A DNA stretch of 64,000 bases from Tsukamurella pulmonis (GCF_900103175.1 NZ_FNLF01000002.1:2432136-2496135); one strand, 5' to 3'; positions 9,304 through 20,356 are shown, counted from the first letter of the stretch. A program made the numbers and translations. Notes: generated by a model from the sequence alone, not told the origin.

Positions 9304-9309
9304 TAGGGT
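9304..9309 (+). promoter_or_regulatory. -10 hexamer of HAD gene
   Basis: TAGGGT with a 7-base spacer to the ATG at 9317; the same hexamer is used by mshC and cobN. Confidence 0.5.
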
Positions 9310-9316
9310 GAGCGGC

Positions 9317-9970
9317 ATGACCTCTCCGTCGCTGCCCGCCGCGGTCCTGTTCGACATGGACGGCACCCTCCTGGACTCCGAGAAGCTCTGGGACATCGCC
9401 GTCGCCGAGTTCACCCGCGACCTGGGCATGGAGATCACGCCGGAGGCGCGGGAGGCGACGCTCGGCAACGCCATCGACGACGCGCTGCGCAAGCTGTTCG
9501 ACTTCGCGCAGGTGCCCGTGGCGGACCGCGACTACGACGGCGCGGAGCGGTGGATCTCGAACCGCGTGGTCGAGTTGTTCGCCGGGGGTATCCCATGGCA
9601 GCCCGGCGCACAGCGGACCCTCGACGCCCTCGGTGCCGCGGGTGTTCCGTTGGTACTGGTGACGAACACGGTCCGCGAGATCACCGAGCACGCTCTCGGC
9701 ACCCTGGGGCGCGAGCGCTTCGTCGCCACCGTCTGCGGCGACGAGGTGCCCAGCCCGAAGCCCGCGCCGGACCCGTACCTGCGCGGCGCCGAACTGGCGG
9801 GCGTCGCACCGTCGGATTGCGTGGCGGTCGAGGACTCGCCGACCGGGGCGCGCTCCGCCTACGAGGCGGGGTGCACGGTACTCACCGTCGGCCCCGCGCC
9901 GGTGCTCGACGGTGCCGTGCACATCGGGACGCTCGAGGGCTCCCGCTTCACCGACCTCAGCCGACGCTGA
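9317..9970 (+). CDS. HAD-family phosphatase / phosphoglucomutase-like
   Basis: A 217-residue HAD superfamily hydrolase. Motif I is [12 protein letters not shown] with nucleophile Asp13 and acid/base Asp15. Motif II is LVLVTNT (Thr), motif III is the Lys in [14 protein letters not shown], and motif IV is [13 protein letters not shown]. The alpha-helical cap between motifs I and II is of the C1 type found in beta-phosphoglucomutase and phosphoglycolate phosphatase relatives. The substrate cannot be told from sequence. The start at 9317 puts the DxD motif at the usual distance from the N-terminus. Its last 14 bases overlap the end of the convergent lipoprotein gene. Confidence 0.9.
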   Translation: MTSPSLPAAVLFDMDGTLLDSEKLWDIAVAEFTRDLGMEITPEAREATLGNAIDDALRKLFDFAQVPVADRDYDGAERWISNRVVELFAGGIPWQPGAQRTLDALGAAGVPLVLVTNTVREITEHALGTLGRERFVATVCGDEVPSPKPAPDPYLRGAELAGVAPSDCVAVEDSPTGARSAYEAGCTVLTVGPAPVLDGAVHIGTLEGSRFTDLSRR

Positions 9971-10370
9971 ACGCGTCCTCGCCGGAGCGGCACGTCGCGA
10001 CCGAGTCGGTCACGCGAGCGGTGCACTGCCACCCCGAGGTCTCGACGGTGACCGCGCGCCCCTCCGCGTGCGCCGCCGCGGAGGCGTAGACGCCGCCCAC
10101 CCGCAGCGCGTCGACGCAGTTCACCCTGCCCGCTCGGACCACCACGGCCGCCGTGCCCTGCGGCACGTCGAGCGAGCCGCACGTCGTGCCGGCGGCGGCC
10201 CGCGGCACCTCGTTCGCGTTGGGCCCCTGCGAGTCCTGATGCAGAGCCGAGGACGCGGAGGACACCGCCGCGAAACTCACGGGACTGGCGGTCTCCTGCT
10301 CGCCCGAGGACGAGCAGCCCGCCAACGGGACGAGGGCCAGGGCGCCGAGCGCAAACCAACGCGGGTTCAT
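9957..10370 (-). CDS. Small putative lipoprotein
   Basis: A 137-residue protein with a signal peptide and lipobox PLAGC at about residues 15-19, so it is probably anchored to the outer face of the membrane. The mature part has paired cysteines ([33 protein letters not shown]) that could form two disulfides. The [16 protein letters not shown] segment resembles small mycobacterial lipoproteins, but I cannot name a family. The ATG at 10370 is preceded by TAGCGT at a 7-base spacing. The gene overlaps the convergent HAD gene by 14 bases. Confidence 0.8.
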   Translation of the reverse strand: MNPRWFALGALALVPLAGCSSSGEQETASPVSFAAVSSASSALHQDSQGPNANEVPRAAAGTTCGSLDVPQGTAAVVVRAGRVNCVDALRVGGVYASAAAHAEGRAVTVETSGWQCTARVTDSVATCRSGEDAFSVG

Positions 10371-10377
10371 GGTCGCG

Positions 10378-10383
10378 ACGCTA
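10378..10383 (-). promoter_or_regulatory. -10 hexamer of lipoprotein gene
   Basis: Reads TAGCGT on the minus strand, 7 bases before the ATG at 10370. Confidence 0.45.
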
Positions 10384-10460
10384 ACGCCGATCGGGCGCTC
10401 CCGCTCGCCGCAGAACGCCCATTGTGTTGGGTCTCACGGACGGGCCGGATCGTGACGCGG

Positions 10461-12344
10461 CTACTTCTCCGCCCCGTCGACGGGAGCGCTCGCCATGACC
10501 GCCATGCGCACCCGCTCGGTATCGGCCGCGGTCCACTCGGCGGGCGGGAGTACGGCGGCGAAGGCGTCGACCACCGCGGTGCCGTAGTTGTGGCCGTGCC
10601 CGTCGGGGACCCCCGCGGCGTTGGCGAGATCCGCGGAGACCTGCCAGAAGGTGACGAACGGGTACCAGGCCATCGCCGGGCTCCGGTCGCGCCCAGCGGG
10701 TTCGGTGAGCCAGTCGGGCTGGCGGACCATCAGTTCCGGCGACCACCACACCACGGGGTCGGACGGGTGCTGGACGTACACGATGTGCGGCGCCAGCCAC
10801 TCGGCGCCGCCGCTGCCGTCCGGCCCGGTCAGCGGGCGCTGCCCGTCGGTGAAGCGCACGATCAGCCCGTCGGTGTAGGTCGGCAGGACCTCGGGCGTCC
10901 CCAGGTCCCGCCGCTCGGTGATCGCCGAGTGGATCGGATTGGCCCGCGGCGGGCCGAGCCAGACCACCCCGTCGACCTTGTCCCGGATGTCGGGGAGGCC
11001 CGAGAAGGCGCCCTCGCCGGCGCGCGTGCCCAGGCTCTCACCCATCACCAGCAGTTTCGGGCGCTCGGCGGCGGGCCGGGCGCGGACGTCGGTGGACACG
11101 GCGTCGATGAGCCGCTTTCCGGACTCGAGCGAGGCCTCGCCGTCCGTGAGGAAGGAGATCCAGCTCGGCAGGTACGAGTACTGCATCGCCACGAGGGCGA
11201 CGTCGCCGTCGTACATGAGCTCGACCGCGCGGGCGGCCGTCGGGTTCACCCAGCCCGAGCCGGTGGTCGGCACCACCACGACGTACTTGCGGTCCAGGGC
11301 GCCGGTGCGCGCGAGCTCGCGATGCAGCAGCGCGACCCGCTCCTGCGGGTCGTCGGCGTTCTCCAACCCCACGTACACCCGGACCGGCTCGGTCACCGGG
11401 CGCGTGGTGAAGCGCGCGATCTCGGCCGCGCGCAGGCCGCCGGCCACGAACTTGCGCCCCTCGTTGCCCAGCCCGGACCACGCGGCCGCCGACTCCTCCG
11501 AGCCCGATCGCCACGACTCCGCCGGCTGTGGGAAGGCGGCGAGCTCCTGGTCGTTGGTGGAGGAGGCGAGGGTGTTCGCCGTGGCCGTGAAGGCGCGGAA
11601 GCCGACGTCGTTGACCATGAACGCCACGAACACCACGACCAGCCCGAAACCGAGTACCTTGGCCGCGGGCTGCGGCACCCGCAGGTACGTGTTCGCACGG
11701 CGGGCGAGGAACAGGCCGAGGTCGCGCAGTACGCGGAAGGCCGAGATCAACGCCGCAGCGACGGCGAACGCGACGATCGGCGTCAGCACGTACCAGAGGT
11801 TCGACCCGGGCGGCATGCCCATCAACGCGCGGACGTCGTCCTGCCAGCGCTTGGCGGCGACCATCATCGTCAGGCCGCCGAGCAGCACGCCGAGCACGAT
11901 GAGCGCCCGCCAGACGGGCACGAACCGGGCCCGCTGCGGGTCGTCGCGGATCGGATGGGCGCGGACGAGGAGATCGACGATCACCCATTTGAGGAAGACG
12001 CCGATCGCGTATCCGATCACCGCGTTGATCCCGGAGACGATGCCCTGGAAGAACCAGGAGCGGGGGAGCAGGGAGACCGTCAGGCTGCTCATCAGGAACA
12101 GGCCGCCGACGAACAGGCCCGCGAAGTCGAGGTGCAACAGGCTCCACGCCCACGCCAGCAGCGGGTGCCGGCCGGCGAAGTCGTCGTAGTTCTCGCGGAG
12201 GAACCGGTCCGGGTCCCGGGCCGCGCGCACGACGCGCAGTCGGGCCCTGATCAGCGCGCGGGCGTAGCGGTACTGCGCGGAGCCCTTCGCCGGCGCGTCG
12301 GGACCGTCGGTACGCGGTGCCGACGGTGCCGCCTCGTCGGTCAC
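10461..12344 (-). CDS. Membrane-embedded alpha/beta hydrolase, 627 aa
   Basis: The N-terminal half contains several hydrophobic segments ([21 protein letters not shown]-like region near 70-100, then segments near 110, 180, 225 and 250). The C-terminal half is a soluble alpha/beta-hydrolase domain with the nucleophile motif [10 protein letters not shown] and downstream [12 protein letters not shown]. This fused membrane-plus-hydrolase layout is known in mycobacteria as an uncharacterised family. The substrate is unknown; lipid or cell-envelope esters are a reasonable guess. The GTG at 12344 ([10 protein letters not shown]) is chosen because upstream sequence would run into hisE. It is divergent from hisE with about 48 bases between starts. 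Confidence 0.85.
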   Translation of the reverse strand: MTDEAAPSAPRTDGPDAPAKGSAQYRYARALIRARLRVVRAARDPDRFLRENYDDFAGRHPLLAWAWSLLHLDFAGLFVGGLFLMSSLTVSLLPRSWFFQGIVSGINAVIGYAIGVFLKWVIVDLLVRAHPIRDDPQRARFVPVWRALIVLGVLLGGLTMMVAAKRWQDDVRALMGMPPGSNLWYVLTPIVAFAVAAALISAFRVLRDLGLFLARRANTYLRVPQPAAKVLGFGLVVVFVAFMVNDVGFRAFTATANTLASSTNDQELAAFPQPAESWRSGSEESAAAWSGLGNEGRKFVAGGLRAAEIARFTTRPVTEPVRVYVGLENADDPQERVALLHRELARTGALDRKYVVVVPTTGSGWVNPTAARAVELMYDGDVALVAMQYSYLPSWISFLTDGEASLESGKRLIDAVSTDVRARPAAERPKLLVMGESLGTRAGEGAFSGLPDIRDKVDGVVWLGPPRANPIHSAITERRDLGTPEVLPTYTDGLIVRFTDGQRPLTGPDGSGGAEWLAPHIVYVQHPSDPVVWWSPELMVRQPDWLTEPAGRDRSPAMAWYPFVTFWQVSADLANAAGVPDGHGHNYGTAVVDAFAAVLPPAEWTAADTERVRMAVMASAPVDGAEK

Positions 12345-12392
12345 GCTGCCCTCCACACGGACCACTCTAGTTCGCGTGGGACAATGATCTCC

Positions 12393-12656
12393 GTGAAGAC
12401 CATGGAGACGCTGTTCGCGGAGTTGGCCGCCAAGGCCGAGGAGCGGCCCGCCGGGAGCGGGACCGTCGAGGCGCTGGACCGCGGTATCCATTTCCTGGGC
12501 AAGAAGGTGCTCGAGGAGGCCGGCGAGGTGTGGATCGCCGCGGAGCATCAGAGCGATGAGGACCTCGCCGAGGAGGCCTCGCAGCTGCTGTACTGGCTGC
12601 AGGTGCTGCTGGTCAAGCGCGGTCTGACGCTCGACGACGTCTACTCCTACCTCTAG
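12393..12656 (+). CDS. hisE: Phosphoribosyl-ATP pyrophosphatase HisE
   Basis: HisE hydrolyses phosphoribosyl-ATP to phosphoribosyl-AMP, step 2 of histidine synthesis. The 87-residue protein has the MazG-like helical signature [19 protein letters not shown], with acidic metal ligands, followed by [17 protein letters not shown]. The GTG at 12393 (reading [11 protein letters not shown]) is preferred because relatives begin MKTF at this point and GACAAT lies 7 bases upstream. An ATG at 12384 would add three residues. hisG follows after 28 bases, behind an AAGGA ribosome site, so the two form an operon. The other his genes are not in the window, as in M. tuberculosis (Rv2122c-Rv2121c). Confidence 0.94.
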   Translation: MKTMETLFAELAAKAEERPAGSGTVEALDRGIHFLGKKVLEEAGEVWIAAEHQSDEDLAEEASQLLYWLQVLLVKRGLTLDDVYSYL

Positions 12657-12684
12657 CCCGACTCCCCGAAGGATCTCACGACAC

Positions 12685-13530
12685 ATGTTGCGGGTCGCCG
12701 TACCGAACAAGGGCGCGCTCTCCGAGGCCGCCGCCGCCATCCTCAGCGAGGCGGGCTACCGCCGCCGCTCCGACGCCAAGGACCTCACGGTCCTCGACAA
12801 CGCCAACGAGGTGGAGTTCTTCTTCCTCCGCCCCAAGGACATCGCCCTCTACGTCGGCTCGGGCGAGCTCGACATGGGCATCACCGGGCGTGACCTCGCC
12901 CTCGACTCGGGCGCCGAGTTCACCGAGCGGCTCGCACTCGGCTTCGGCCGCTCCACCTTCCGCTACGCCGGGCCCGCCGGCCGCGAGTGGGCCGTCGCCG
13001 ATCTCGACGGCAAGCGGGTCGCCACGTCGTACCCGAACCTGGTGCGGCGCGACCTCGCGCAGCGGGGCCTCGACGCCGAGGTGATCCGCCTCGACGGTGC
13101 CGTCGAGATCTCGATCCAGCTCGGCGTCGCCGATCTCATCGCCGACGTGGTGGAGTCGGGCCGCTCCCTCCGCCAGAACAACCTCGTCGCGTTCGGCGAG
13201 TCGCTGTGCGATTCCGAGGGCGTGCTCATCGAGCGCGTCGGTGCCGATTCGGACCGCGCCCGCGATCAGCTCACGGCCCGCCTCAAGGGCGTCGTCTTCG
13301 GGCGGCAGTACGTGATGCTCGACTACGACTGCCCGCGTCCGCTGCTCGAGGGCGCGATCGCCGTGACCCCCGGACTCGAGTCGCCGACGGTGGCGCCGAT
13401 GGCCGACGACAACTGGGTCGCGGTGCGCGCCATGGTGCTCCGCAAGGACGCCAACGGCGTGATGGACGACCTGGCCGAGCTCGGCGCGAAGGCGATCCTC
13501 ATGACCGATATCCGCAGCTGCCGCTTCTGA
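12685..13530 (+). CDS. hisG: ATP phosphoribosyltransferase HisG (long form)
   Basis: HisG condenses ATP and PRPP, the first committed step of histidine synthesis. At 281 residues it is the long form with a C-terminal regulatory domain (about 210-281) that binds histidine for feedback inhibition. Features include the N-terminal [13 protein letters not shown], the phosphate-loop area [14 protein letters not shown], and the PRPP-binding stretch [17 protein letters not shown] near 150. The C-terminal end reads [16 protein letters not shown], typical of actinobacterial HisG. It is co-transcribed with hisE. It converges on the thioesterase-like gene with only 19 bases between stops, and no obvious terminator is visible there. 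Confidence 0.97.
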   Translation: MLRVAVPNKGALSEAAAAILSEAGYRRRSDAKDLTVLDNANEVEFFFLRPKDIALYVGSGELDMGITGRDLALDSGAEFTERLALGFGRSTFRYAGPAGREWAVADLDGKRVATSYPNLVRRDLAQRGLDAEVIRLDGAVEISIQLGVADLIADVVESGRSLRQNNLVAFGESLCDSEGVLIERVGADSDRARDQLTARLKGVVFGRQYVMLDYDCPRPLLEGAIAVTPGLESPTVAPMADDNWVAVRAMVLRKDANGVMDDLAELGAKAILMTDIRSCRF

Positions 13531-13549
13531 TCGCCCGCCGGGCCGCCCG

Positions 13550-14419
13550 TCAGCGCGCGGCGATGAGGAGCGTCTGCGCGCCGACCGCGAAGGCGCCGGC
13601 ACCGTCGTAGAGACGCGAGAGCGTCGTGCCGATGCCCTCACCGCCGACGAGCTGATCACCCACGACGCCGATCCACCCGTCCACGGGCTGGGGCGAGCGA
13701 TGCAGATGCACGGTCATGTCCATGTTCATCCAGGTCACCACAGACGGATCGAGGTAGGCCGAGATCCCGTTGGCGGCGTCGACCACGGAGAACACCTGGA
13801 CCAGCGGTGAGGGCTCCTCACCGGCGACCAGCGGCATCTTCGCGCGGATCCAGCACTGCTTGATCCCGTCGGGTCCATCCGGACCGTCGACGAACCGCCA
13901 GTCGCACGCGGCCAGGAAGCCCTGGTCCTTGAGATGCTCGAAGAAGCCGGGCATGACGCCCTGCTCGGCGCCGGCCGGCGGCAGGACGGGGGAGAGGTCC
14001 CGGGCGAGGGCCGAGGTGTCCGAGGCGGCCAGCGCCCACGCCTGCGCCCGTGCGACGGTGCGGTACTCGCCCGAGGCGTCGATGCAGTCCATCTCGGCGG
14101 CGATCAGCGAGATCGTGCGGCCCGGACGGGCCACCCGGGCCCGCACGCGGGTCCGGGTGATCGGGACGACGCCGAGCAGATCGATCGTCACCCGGGAGAT
14201 CCGGAGCGACGGCGCTGATCGGCCCCGCTCACGGCGCTCCCGGCTCCCCTCACCGACCAGCTTCTCGATGGCGCGCACCATGATCGCGGCCGGCGGCGCG
14301 CCGTGCTGCATCGTGTCGGCCCACACGCTGGCGGACGACGGGGTGGGATCGAAGACCTCCCACCGGTGCCCGTCGGCGTCGAGATTCCCGGCGGGGTGGA
14401 AGAACGCGTCATCTGCCAT
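13550..14419 (-). CDS. Thioesterase-like protein (double hotdog, TesB type)
   Basis: A 289-residue protein resembling the TesB / acyl-CoA thioesterase family, with two hotdog repeats. The first half carries GAPPAAIMVRAIEKLV and RISRVTIDLLGVVPITRTRVRARVARPG-like strands. The second half carries QCWIRAKMPLVAGEE, DAANGISAYLDPS and WMNMDMTVHLHRSPQPVDGW. The last stretch (NMDMTVHLHR) corresponds to the active-site region of TesB-like enzymes. No signal peptide is seen. The ATG at 14419 lies next to the divergent DUF1877 gene. It probably acts on an acyl-CoA, but the substrate is unknown. Confidence 0.85.
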   Translation of the reverse strand: MADDAFFHPAGNLDADGHRWEVFDPTPSSASVWADTMQHGAPPAAIMVRAIEKLVGEGSRERRERGRSAPSLRISRVTIDLLGVVPITRTRVRARVARPGRTISLIAAEMDCIDASGEYRTVARAQAWALAASDTSALARDLSPVLPPAGAEQGVMPGFFEHLKDQGFLAACDWRFVDGPDGPDGIKQCWIRAKMPLVAGEEPSPLVQVFSVVDAANGISAYLDPSVVTWMNMDMTVHLHRSPQPVDGWIGVVGDQLVGGEGIGTTLSRLYDGAGAFAVGAQTLLIAAR

Positions 14420-14477
14420 GTACCAGTCCTACCGATACGCCGGAATCCGCGACCCGGCGGGGTCCGTTCCGTCGATC

Positions 14478-14483
14478 TATCAT
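14478..14483 (+). promoter_or_regulatory. -10 hexamer TATCAT (leaderless)
   Basis: TATCAT lies 6 bases before the ATG at 14490; this is a strong match for a GC-rich genome. Confidence 0.55.
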
Positions 14484-14489
14484 CGCCGC

Positions 14490-14963
14490 ATGTCGGTCAT
14501 CGCCTGCTACTACCGCCTCGCCCCCGCGGAGTACGCGGCGCTCTACGACGCGGGGTTCGATCCCGACGCGTGGGACGAGAACGCGGACCGCCTGGAGGCA
14601 GAGGGGCGCTCCGTCGACATCGACCAGGCGCACGAGGCCCTCGAGGCGGTCCTGCGGGCCCAGGGCACGGCGGTCCCCGTCGTCTACGCGGGCCGGCCCG
14701 TGGAGGACACGGAGATCGGGTACGGCCCGATCATGCTGATCCCGCCGCACGAGGTCGAGGCCGCGGCAGCCGCGTTGGAGGCGCGGCCCGCGGAGGCCGT
14801 GATCACCCGGGAGACCGTCCGCGCCGCGGCGGGGATCGGCCCCGTCGACGACTGGTCCTCTGCCGACGGGCTCGACTACCTGCGCAGCGCCCACTCCTGC
14901 CTGCGCACGCTCTACGGCGCCGCGCACCGATCCCGGCAGCTCGTCGTGCTGATCATGCAGTGA
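14490..14963 (+). CDS. DUF1877 / YfbM-like protein
   Basis: A 157-residue soluble protein of the DUF1877 family, function unknown. The family start MSVIACYYRLAPAEYAAL and the middle stretch VDIDQAHEALEAVLRAQG are clear. The C-terminal half has the YLRSAHSCLRTLYGAAHRS helix and LVVLIMQ end. Members are often scattered, single-gene cargo. It is placed between the thioesterase-like gene and trmI. The start is fixed by TATCAT and by the conserved N-terminus. Confidence 0.8.
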   Translation: MSVIACYYRLAPAEYAALYDAGFDPDAWDENADRLEAEGRSVDIDQAHEALEAVLRAQGTAVPVVYAGRPVEDTEIGYGPIMLIPPHEVEAAAAALEARPAEAVITRETVRAAAGIGPVDDWSSADGLDYLRSAHSCLRTLYGAAHRSRQLVVLIMQ

Positions 14964-14974
14964 CGACCGCCTGA

Positions 14975-15838
<864 letters not shown>

Positions 15839-15871
15839 CGTGAGAAGTCCCCACGGAAAGGGAGTTCACTC

Positions 15872-17599
15872 GTGACGGAACCGGATCCGACCCGTTCTTC
15901 GGCCGCGTCGGCGGACTCGTCCGCCTCGCAGGCCACGTCCGCGGCGGTGCTGCGTGAGCGTGTCGACGCGCTCACCACCCGCAACACCAAGCTGCTCGAG
16001 ACGCTGCGCGACGCGCGCAACCAGTTGCTCACCCTCCGCGAGGAGGTCGAGCGGCTCGGCCAGCCCCCGTCGGGCTACGGCGTGCTGCTGGGCACCTACG
16101 AGGACGACACCGTGGACGTCTTCACCTCGGGCCGCAAGATGCGCCTGACGTGCTCCCCGAACCTGGACGTCGCCACCTTCCACACCGGCCAGACGGTGCG
16201 CCTCAACGAGGCCCTCACGGTGGTCGAGGCGGGTGAGTTCGAGTCGGTGGGCGAGATCTCCACCCTGCGCGAGATCCTCGACGACGGTGCCCGCGCCCTG
16301 GTGGTCGGCCACGCCGACGAGGAGCGCGTGGTGCGCCTGGCGGCGCCGCTGGCGCTGCAGGCCTCCGAGGATCCCGGTCTCGACGAGTTCGGGCTGCCCC
16401 GGCGCAAGCTGCGCGTGGGCGATTCGCTGCTGGTGGACACGAAGGCCGGGTACGCGTTCGAGCGCATCCCCAAGGCCGAGGTCGAGGACCTGGTGCTCGA
16501 GGAGGTGCCGGACGTCGACTACTCCGACATCGGCGGCCTGGGCCGGCAGATCGAGCTGATCCGCGACGCCGTCGAGCTGCCCTTCCTGCACAAGGACCTG
16601 TTCAAGGACTACTCGCTGCGCCCGCCCAAGGGCGTGCTGCTCTACGGCCCGCCCGGCAACGGCAAGACGCTCATCGCGAAGGCCGTCGCCAACTCGCTCG
16701 CGAAGAAGATCGCGGAGGTCCGCGGCGACGATGCGCGCGAGGTCAAGTCGTACTTCCTGAACATCAAGGGCCCCGAGCTGCTCAACAAGTTCGTCGGCGA
16801 GACCGAACGGCACATCCGCCTGATCTTCCAGCGGGCCCGCGAGAAGGCCTCCGAGGGCACGCCCGTCATCGTCTTCTTCGACGAGATGGACTCGATCTTC
16901 CGCACGCGCGGCTCCGGCGTGAGCTCGGACGTGGAGACCACCGTCGTGCCGCAGCTGCTCTCGGAGATCGACGGTGTCGAGGGGCTGGAGAACGTCATCG
17001 TCATCGGCGCCTCGAATCGCGAGGACATGATCGATCCCGCGATCCTGCGGCCCGGCCGCCTGGACGTGAAGATCAAGATCGAGCGTCCCGACGCCGAGGG
17101 CGCGATCGACATCTTCTCCAAGTACCTCACGCCCGAGTTGCCCATCCACGAGGAGGATCTCGCGGAGTTCGACGGCGACCGCGAGGCGTGCGTCAAGGCG
17201 ATGATCGAGCGGGTCGTCGAGCGGATGTACGCCGAGTCCGACGACAACCGGTTCCTGGAGGTGACCTACGCCAACGGCGACAAGGAGGTCATGTACTTCA
17301 AGGACTTCAACTCGGGCGCGATGATCCAGAACGTCGTGGACCGGGCGAAGAAGCACGCCATCAAGGGCTTCCTCGACACCGGGCAGCCCGGCCTGCGGAT
17401 CACGCACCTGCTCGAGTCCATCGTGGACGAGTTCGCGGAGAACGAGGATCTGCCCAACACCACCAACCCGGACGACTGGGCACGGATCTCGGGCAAGAAG
17501 GGCGAGCGGATCGTCTACATCCGCACGCTGGTCACGGGGAAGAACTCGAGCGCCTCCCGGGCGATCGACACCGAGAACAACACCGGCCAGTACCTGTAG
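15872..17599 (+). CDS. mpa: Proteasome-associated AAA ATPase Mpa/ARC
   Basis: Mpa forms a hexamer that binds Pup, unfolds pupylated proteins and threads them into the 20S proteasome. Order of parts in 575 residues: Ser/Ala-rich start; coiled coil (about 28-70) that captures Pup; OB-fold interdomain (about 75-230); AAA domain with Walker A GPPGNGKT at 259-266, Walker [10 protein letters not shown] and a sensor at [12 protein letters not shown]. The C-terminus ends in GQYL, whose penultimate tyrosine is the motif that docks into proteasome alpha pockets. A strong ribosome site (GGAAAGGGAG) precedes the GTG at 15872. It lies immediately downstream of trmI, as in mycobacteria. Confidence 0.97.
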   Translation: MTEPDPTRSSAASADSSASQATSAAVLRERVDALTTRNTKLLETLRDARNQLLTLREEVERLGQPPSGYGVLLGTYEDDTVDVFTSGRKMRLTCSPNLDVATFHTGQTVRLNEALTVVEAGEFESVGEISTLREILDDGARALVVGHADEERVVRLAAPLALQASEDPGLDEFGLPRRKLRVGDSLLVDTKAGYAFERIPKAEVEDLVLEEVPDVDYSDIGGLGRQIELIRDAVELPFLHKDLFKDYSLRPPKGVLLYGPPGNGKTLIAKAVANSLAKKIAEVRGDDAREVKSYFLNIKGPELLNKFVGETERHIRLIFQRAREKASEGTPVIVFFDEMDSIFRTRGSGVSSDVETTVVPQLLSEIDGVEGLENVIVIGASNREDMIDPAILRPGRLDVKIKIERPDAEGAIDIFSKYLTPELPIHEEDLAEFDGDREACVKAMIERVVERMYAESDDNRFLEVTYANGDKEVMYFKDFNSGAMIQNVVDRAKKHAIKGFLDTGQPGLRITHLLESIVDEFAENEDLPNTTNPDDWARISGKKGERIVYIRTLVTGKNSSASRAIDTENNTGQYL

Positions 17600-17606
17600 G
17601 GGTGCG

Positions 17607-17629
17607 ATGCGGCGCGACTAGTGCCGCAT
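17607..17629. terminator. Possible weak hairpin after mpa
   Basis: A 7-base inverted repeat ATGCGGC / GCCGCAT with a 9-base loop, starting 8 bases after the mpa stop. No T-run follows. It could attenuate transcription before the FHA-ABC gene; the stem is short, so the call is tentative. Confidence 0.3.
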
Positions 17630-17654
17630 AAGCCCTGGGCAAGGGCGGTCTGAA

Positions 17655-17660
17655 TAGAAT
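17655..17660 (+). promoter_or_regulatory. -10 hexamer TAGAAT of FHA-ABC gene
   Basis: TAGAAT is 5 bases before a GTG and 8 before an overlapping in-frame ATG (GTGATG), so either codon could start a nearly leaderless mRNA. It gives this gene its own promoter separate from mpa. Confidence 0.5.
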
Positions 17661-17668
17661 GCTCCGTG

Positions 17669-20263
17669 ATGAGTACGGATACCGCAGTTCTCACCGTCAC
17701 TGTGGACGGCCAGACGCTGACCTTCGCCCCCGGTAAGACGGTGACCTTCGGGCGCACGCTCGAATCGGACGTGACGATCAACCATCCGCTGGTCTCGCGG
17801 ACCCACGCCGTGGCGTCCGCGAGCCCGACGGGGTGGATCCTCACCGACCGCAGCACCAACGGCGTCTTCGTCGCCGGTGCCCGGCGCCCGACGATCGCGG
17901 TCCACGGCACACAGCAGCTGATGTTCGGCGATCCGCGGACCGGCGCCGCGGTCGTGCTGTCGTCGGCGCCGCGCTCGTCCACGCCGCCCCCGCCGCCGGC
18001 CCCCCGCACGGGGCCGCCCGCCGCGCCACAGCAGCCGGTGCAGCAGCTCCCGGCCGCGCGCCGCGCACCGTCGAATCCGACGCTGCGGTCGGCACCCCCT
18101 GCCGGCGCGGGTGCCCCGACCGCCGGGCGGCGACCGAGCGACTCCACGGCCTCCGCACCGCCGTCGCCGCCGATGCCCCTGCCGCCGCGCCGGCCGGCAC
18201 CGTCGACCCCGAGTGCACCGCAGCGCCCCGTACCGCCCCGGCCCACGGGCGACGTCGCGCCGCACCTGCGCGCGATGGCCGGCAACACCGGCATGTACGA
18301 GGTGGCGAAGATGGCCGGGCCGCCCACCGGGTCCGGGCAGCTCACGATCGGCCGCACCCCCGACAACGACATCGCGCTCGGCGACATGCTCGTCTCGCGC
18401 CGCCATGCGCGTCTGCTCACCGGGCCGCGGGGCCTCGTGATCGAGGATCTGGGCTCGGCGAACGGCACGCAGGTCAACGGTCGCCGCATCGGAGCACCCA
18501 CCGCGCTGCGCGACGGTGATCTGGTGACGGTCGGCAACTCGGACCTCATCGTCGAGCAGGGCAGGCTCGAACGCCCGCGGGCGCAGGAGTTCGCCGGCGC
18601 CGGCCTTGCGGTGCAGGGCATCACGCTCACCGTGGACGGCAACAAGACGCTGCTGCACGGCGTCGACTTCCGCGCCGCCCCGGGCACTCTCACCGCCGTG
18701 ATCGGGCCGTCGGGCGCGGGCAAGTCGACGGTGTCGCGGGTCGTCTCGGGCGCGGTCACCCCGACCGCGGGCCGGGTCGAGTTCGAGGGCCGCGACGTGC
18801 ACCGCGACTTCGACGCGCTGCGTTCGCGCATCGGCATGGTCCCGCAGGACGACGTGCTGCACCGGCAGCTCACCCTGCAGCAGGCCCTGCGGTTCGCCGC
18901 GGAGCTGCGACTGCCGCCCGACATGTCGAAGGCCGATCGTGACCAGGTGATCGACGGCGTGCTGGCGGAGTTGCAGCTCACCGAGCACAAGCAGACGCGC
19001 GTGGACAAGCTCTCGGGCGGCCAGCGCAAGCGCGCATCGGTGGCCATGGAACTACTCACCGGCCCATCGCTACTCATCCTCGACGAGCCCACCTCCGGCC
19101 TCGACCCGGCGTTGGACCGGCAGGTGATGCAGACCCTGCGGCGGCTGGCCGACGCGGGCCGCGTCGTGATCGTCGTGACCCACTCGCTCACGCACATCGA
19201 CATGTGCGACCAGGTGCTGCTGCTCGCGCCGGGCGGCAAGACCGCCTACTGCGGGGCGCCGCAGGGCGTGAAGGCGGCGATGGGGACGAGCGATTGGGCG
19301 GAGATCTTCGACTTCGCCGCCAAGCAGCCCGACGTGGCGTGGCAGCGCTACCGCTCGGCCAACCCCGTACCGCCCCCACCCGCGCCGACGGGAGCGCCAC
19401 CGTCGCCGACGAAGGCGCCGAAGACCCCGATGCGCAAGCAGCTCTCGGTCGTGGCGCGGCGCCAGCTGCGGCTGATCCTGGCCGACCGCGGCTACCTGAT
19501 CTTCCTGATCCTGATGCCGGTCGTCCTGGGCGCGGTCACCCTGCTGGTGCCGGCCGAGAAGGGACTGGCCGGCGTCACCGACTCGGAGGTCTCGGCACCC
19601 AACATGATCCTGGTGCTACTGGTGATCGGCGCGTGCTTCATGGGTGCGGCCCTCACCTCGCGCGACCTGGTCGGCGAGCGCGCGATCTTCCAGCGCGAGC
19701 GGGCCGTGGGCCTGCGGCCCGGCGCGTACCTGGCGGCGAAGACGATCGTCTTCTTCGTGGCCGCGACGCTGCAGTCCGCGATCATGGTCGGCATCATGCT
19801 CACCCGCACGGCGGTGCCGGAGCAGGGCGCGATCCTCGCGAACGTCCCGCTCGAGCTGATCATCGACATCGCCGTCCTCGCCTGCGTCTCGACCCTGGTC
19901 GGCCTGCTGATCTCGGCACTCGCGAAGTCCGCGGAACAGGTGATGCCGTTGCTCGTGGTCGTCGTCATCTCGCAGCTGGTGATGAGCGGCGGCCTGTTCG
20001 GGCTGCACGGGCGCCCCGGCCTCGTGCAGCTGTCGTGGCTGTTCCCGTCGCGCTGGGGGTTCGCGGCGTCGGCGTCGACCATCGACCTGCAGAAGGTCAC
20101 CGCGGTCACCGATCCCGTGTCGGGGCGGCCGATGCCGTCGAGCACGGATCCGCTGTGGGACTCGACGCCCGCGCAGTGGGGGATCTCGATCGGCGTCCTC
20201 GCGGTGATGGCCGCGGTGCTGTGGGTGGCCACCCGGATGCGGATCGCGCGCCAGTCCTCCTGA
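17669..20263 (+). CDS. FHA-domain ABC transporter (Rv1747-like)
   Basis: A large single-chain half-transporter of about 864 residues with two phosphothreonine-reading FHA domains. FHA1 (about 1-95) has FGRTLESDVTINHPLVSRTH; a Pro/Ala-rich linker (about 100-200) follows; FHA2 (about 210-300) has IGRTPDNDIALGDMLVSRRH and LGSANGTQVNG. The ATPase domain has Walker A GPSGAGKST near 346, signature LSGGQRKR and Walker B LLILDEPTSGLD. The C-terminal third has about six membrane segments of the ABC2 exporter type. Rv1747 of M. tuberculosis has this layout and is regulated by the Ser/Thr kinase PknF; no kinase gene is nearby here. Its place between mpa and dop is unlike the M. tuberculosis order. Confidence 0.92.
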   Translation: MSTDTAVLTVTVDGQTLTFAPGKTVTFGRTLESDVTINHPLVSRTHAVASASPTGWILTDRSTNGVFVAGARRPTIAVHGTQQLMFGDPRTGAAVVLSSAPRSSTPPPPPAPRTGPPAAPQQPVQQLPAARRAPSNPTLRSAPPAGAGAPTAGRRPSDSTASAPPSPPMPLPPRRPAPSTPSAPQRPVPPRPTGDVAPHLRAMAGNTGMYEVAKMAGPPTGSGQLTIGRTPDNDIALGDMLVSRRHARLLTGPRGLVIEDLGSANGTQVNGRRIGAPTALRDGDLVTVGNSDLIVEQGRLERPRAQEFAGAGLAVQGITLTVDGNKTLLHGVDFRAAPGTLTAVIGPSGAGKSTVSRVVSGAVTPTAGRVEFEGRDVHRDFDALRSRIGMVPQDDVLHRQLTLQQALRFAAELRLPPDMSKADRDQVIDGVLAELQLTEHKQTRVDKLSGGQRKRASVAMELLTGPSLLILDEPTSGLDPALDRQVMQTLRRLADAGRVVIVVTHSLTHIDMCDQVLLLAPGGKTAYCGAPQGVKAAMGTSDWAEIFDFAAKQPDVAWQRYRSANPVPPPPAPTGAPPSPTKAPKTPMRKQLSVVARRQLRLILADRGYLIFLILMPVVLGAVTLLVPAEKGLAGVTDSEVSAPNMILVLLVIGACFMGAALTSRDLVGERAIFQRERAVGLRPGAYLAAKTIVFFVAATLQSAIMVGIMLTRTAVPEQGAILANVPLELIIDIAVLACVSTLVGLLISALAKSAEQVMPLLVVVVISQLVMSGGLFGLHGRPGLVQLSWLFPSRWGFAASASTIDLQKVTAVTDPVSGRPMPSSTDPLWDSTPAQWGISIGVLAVMAAVLWVATRMRIARQSS

Positions 20264-20344
20264 TCGCAGCCCGCTCGGTCGAGGGCAGCGACGGTGCTGT
20301 CGGCGCCGGTCGGGAGCGGGGCGCGCGGGCCGGATCGGCACCGA

Positions 20345-20350
20345 TAGGCT
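20345..20350 (+). promoter_or_regulatory. -10 hexamer of dop
   Basis: TAGGCT with a 6-base spacer to the dop ATG at 20357. The 80 bases between the ABC gene and this site hold no gene. Confidence 0.5.
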
Positions 20351-20356
20351 GGGCGC

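Noticed and set aside
9233-9922. N-terminal extension of the nucleotidase frame
   Set aside because: It would lie antisense to the HAD gene and precede a clear signal peptide with lipobox.
9912-12343. Long plus-strand frame leading into hisE
   Set aside because: Only its last 87 codons are HisE; the rest is antisense to the membrane hydrolase and lipoprotein genes.
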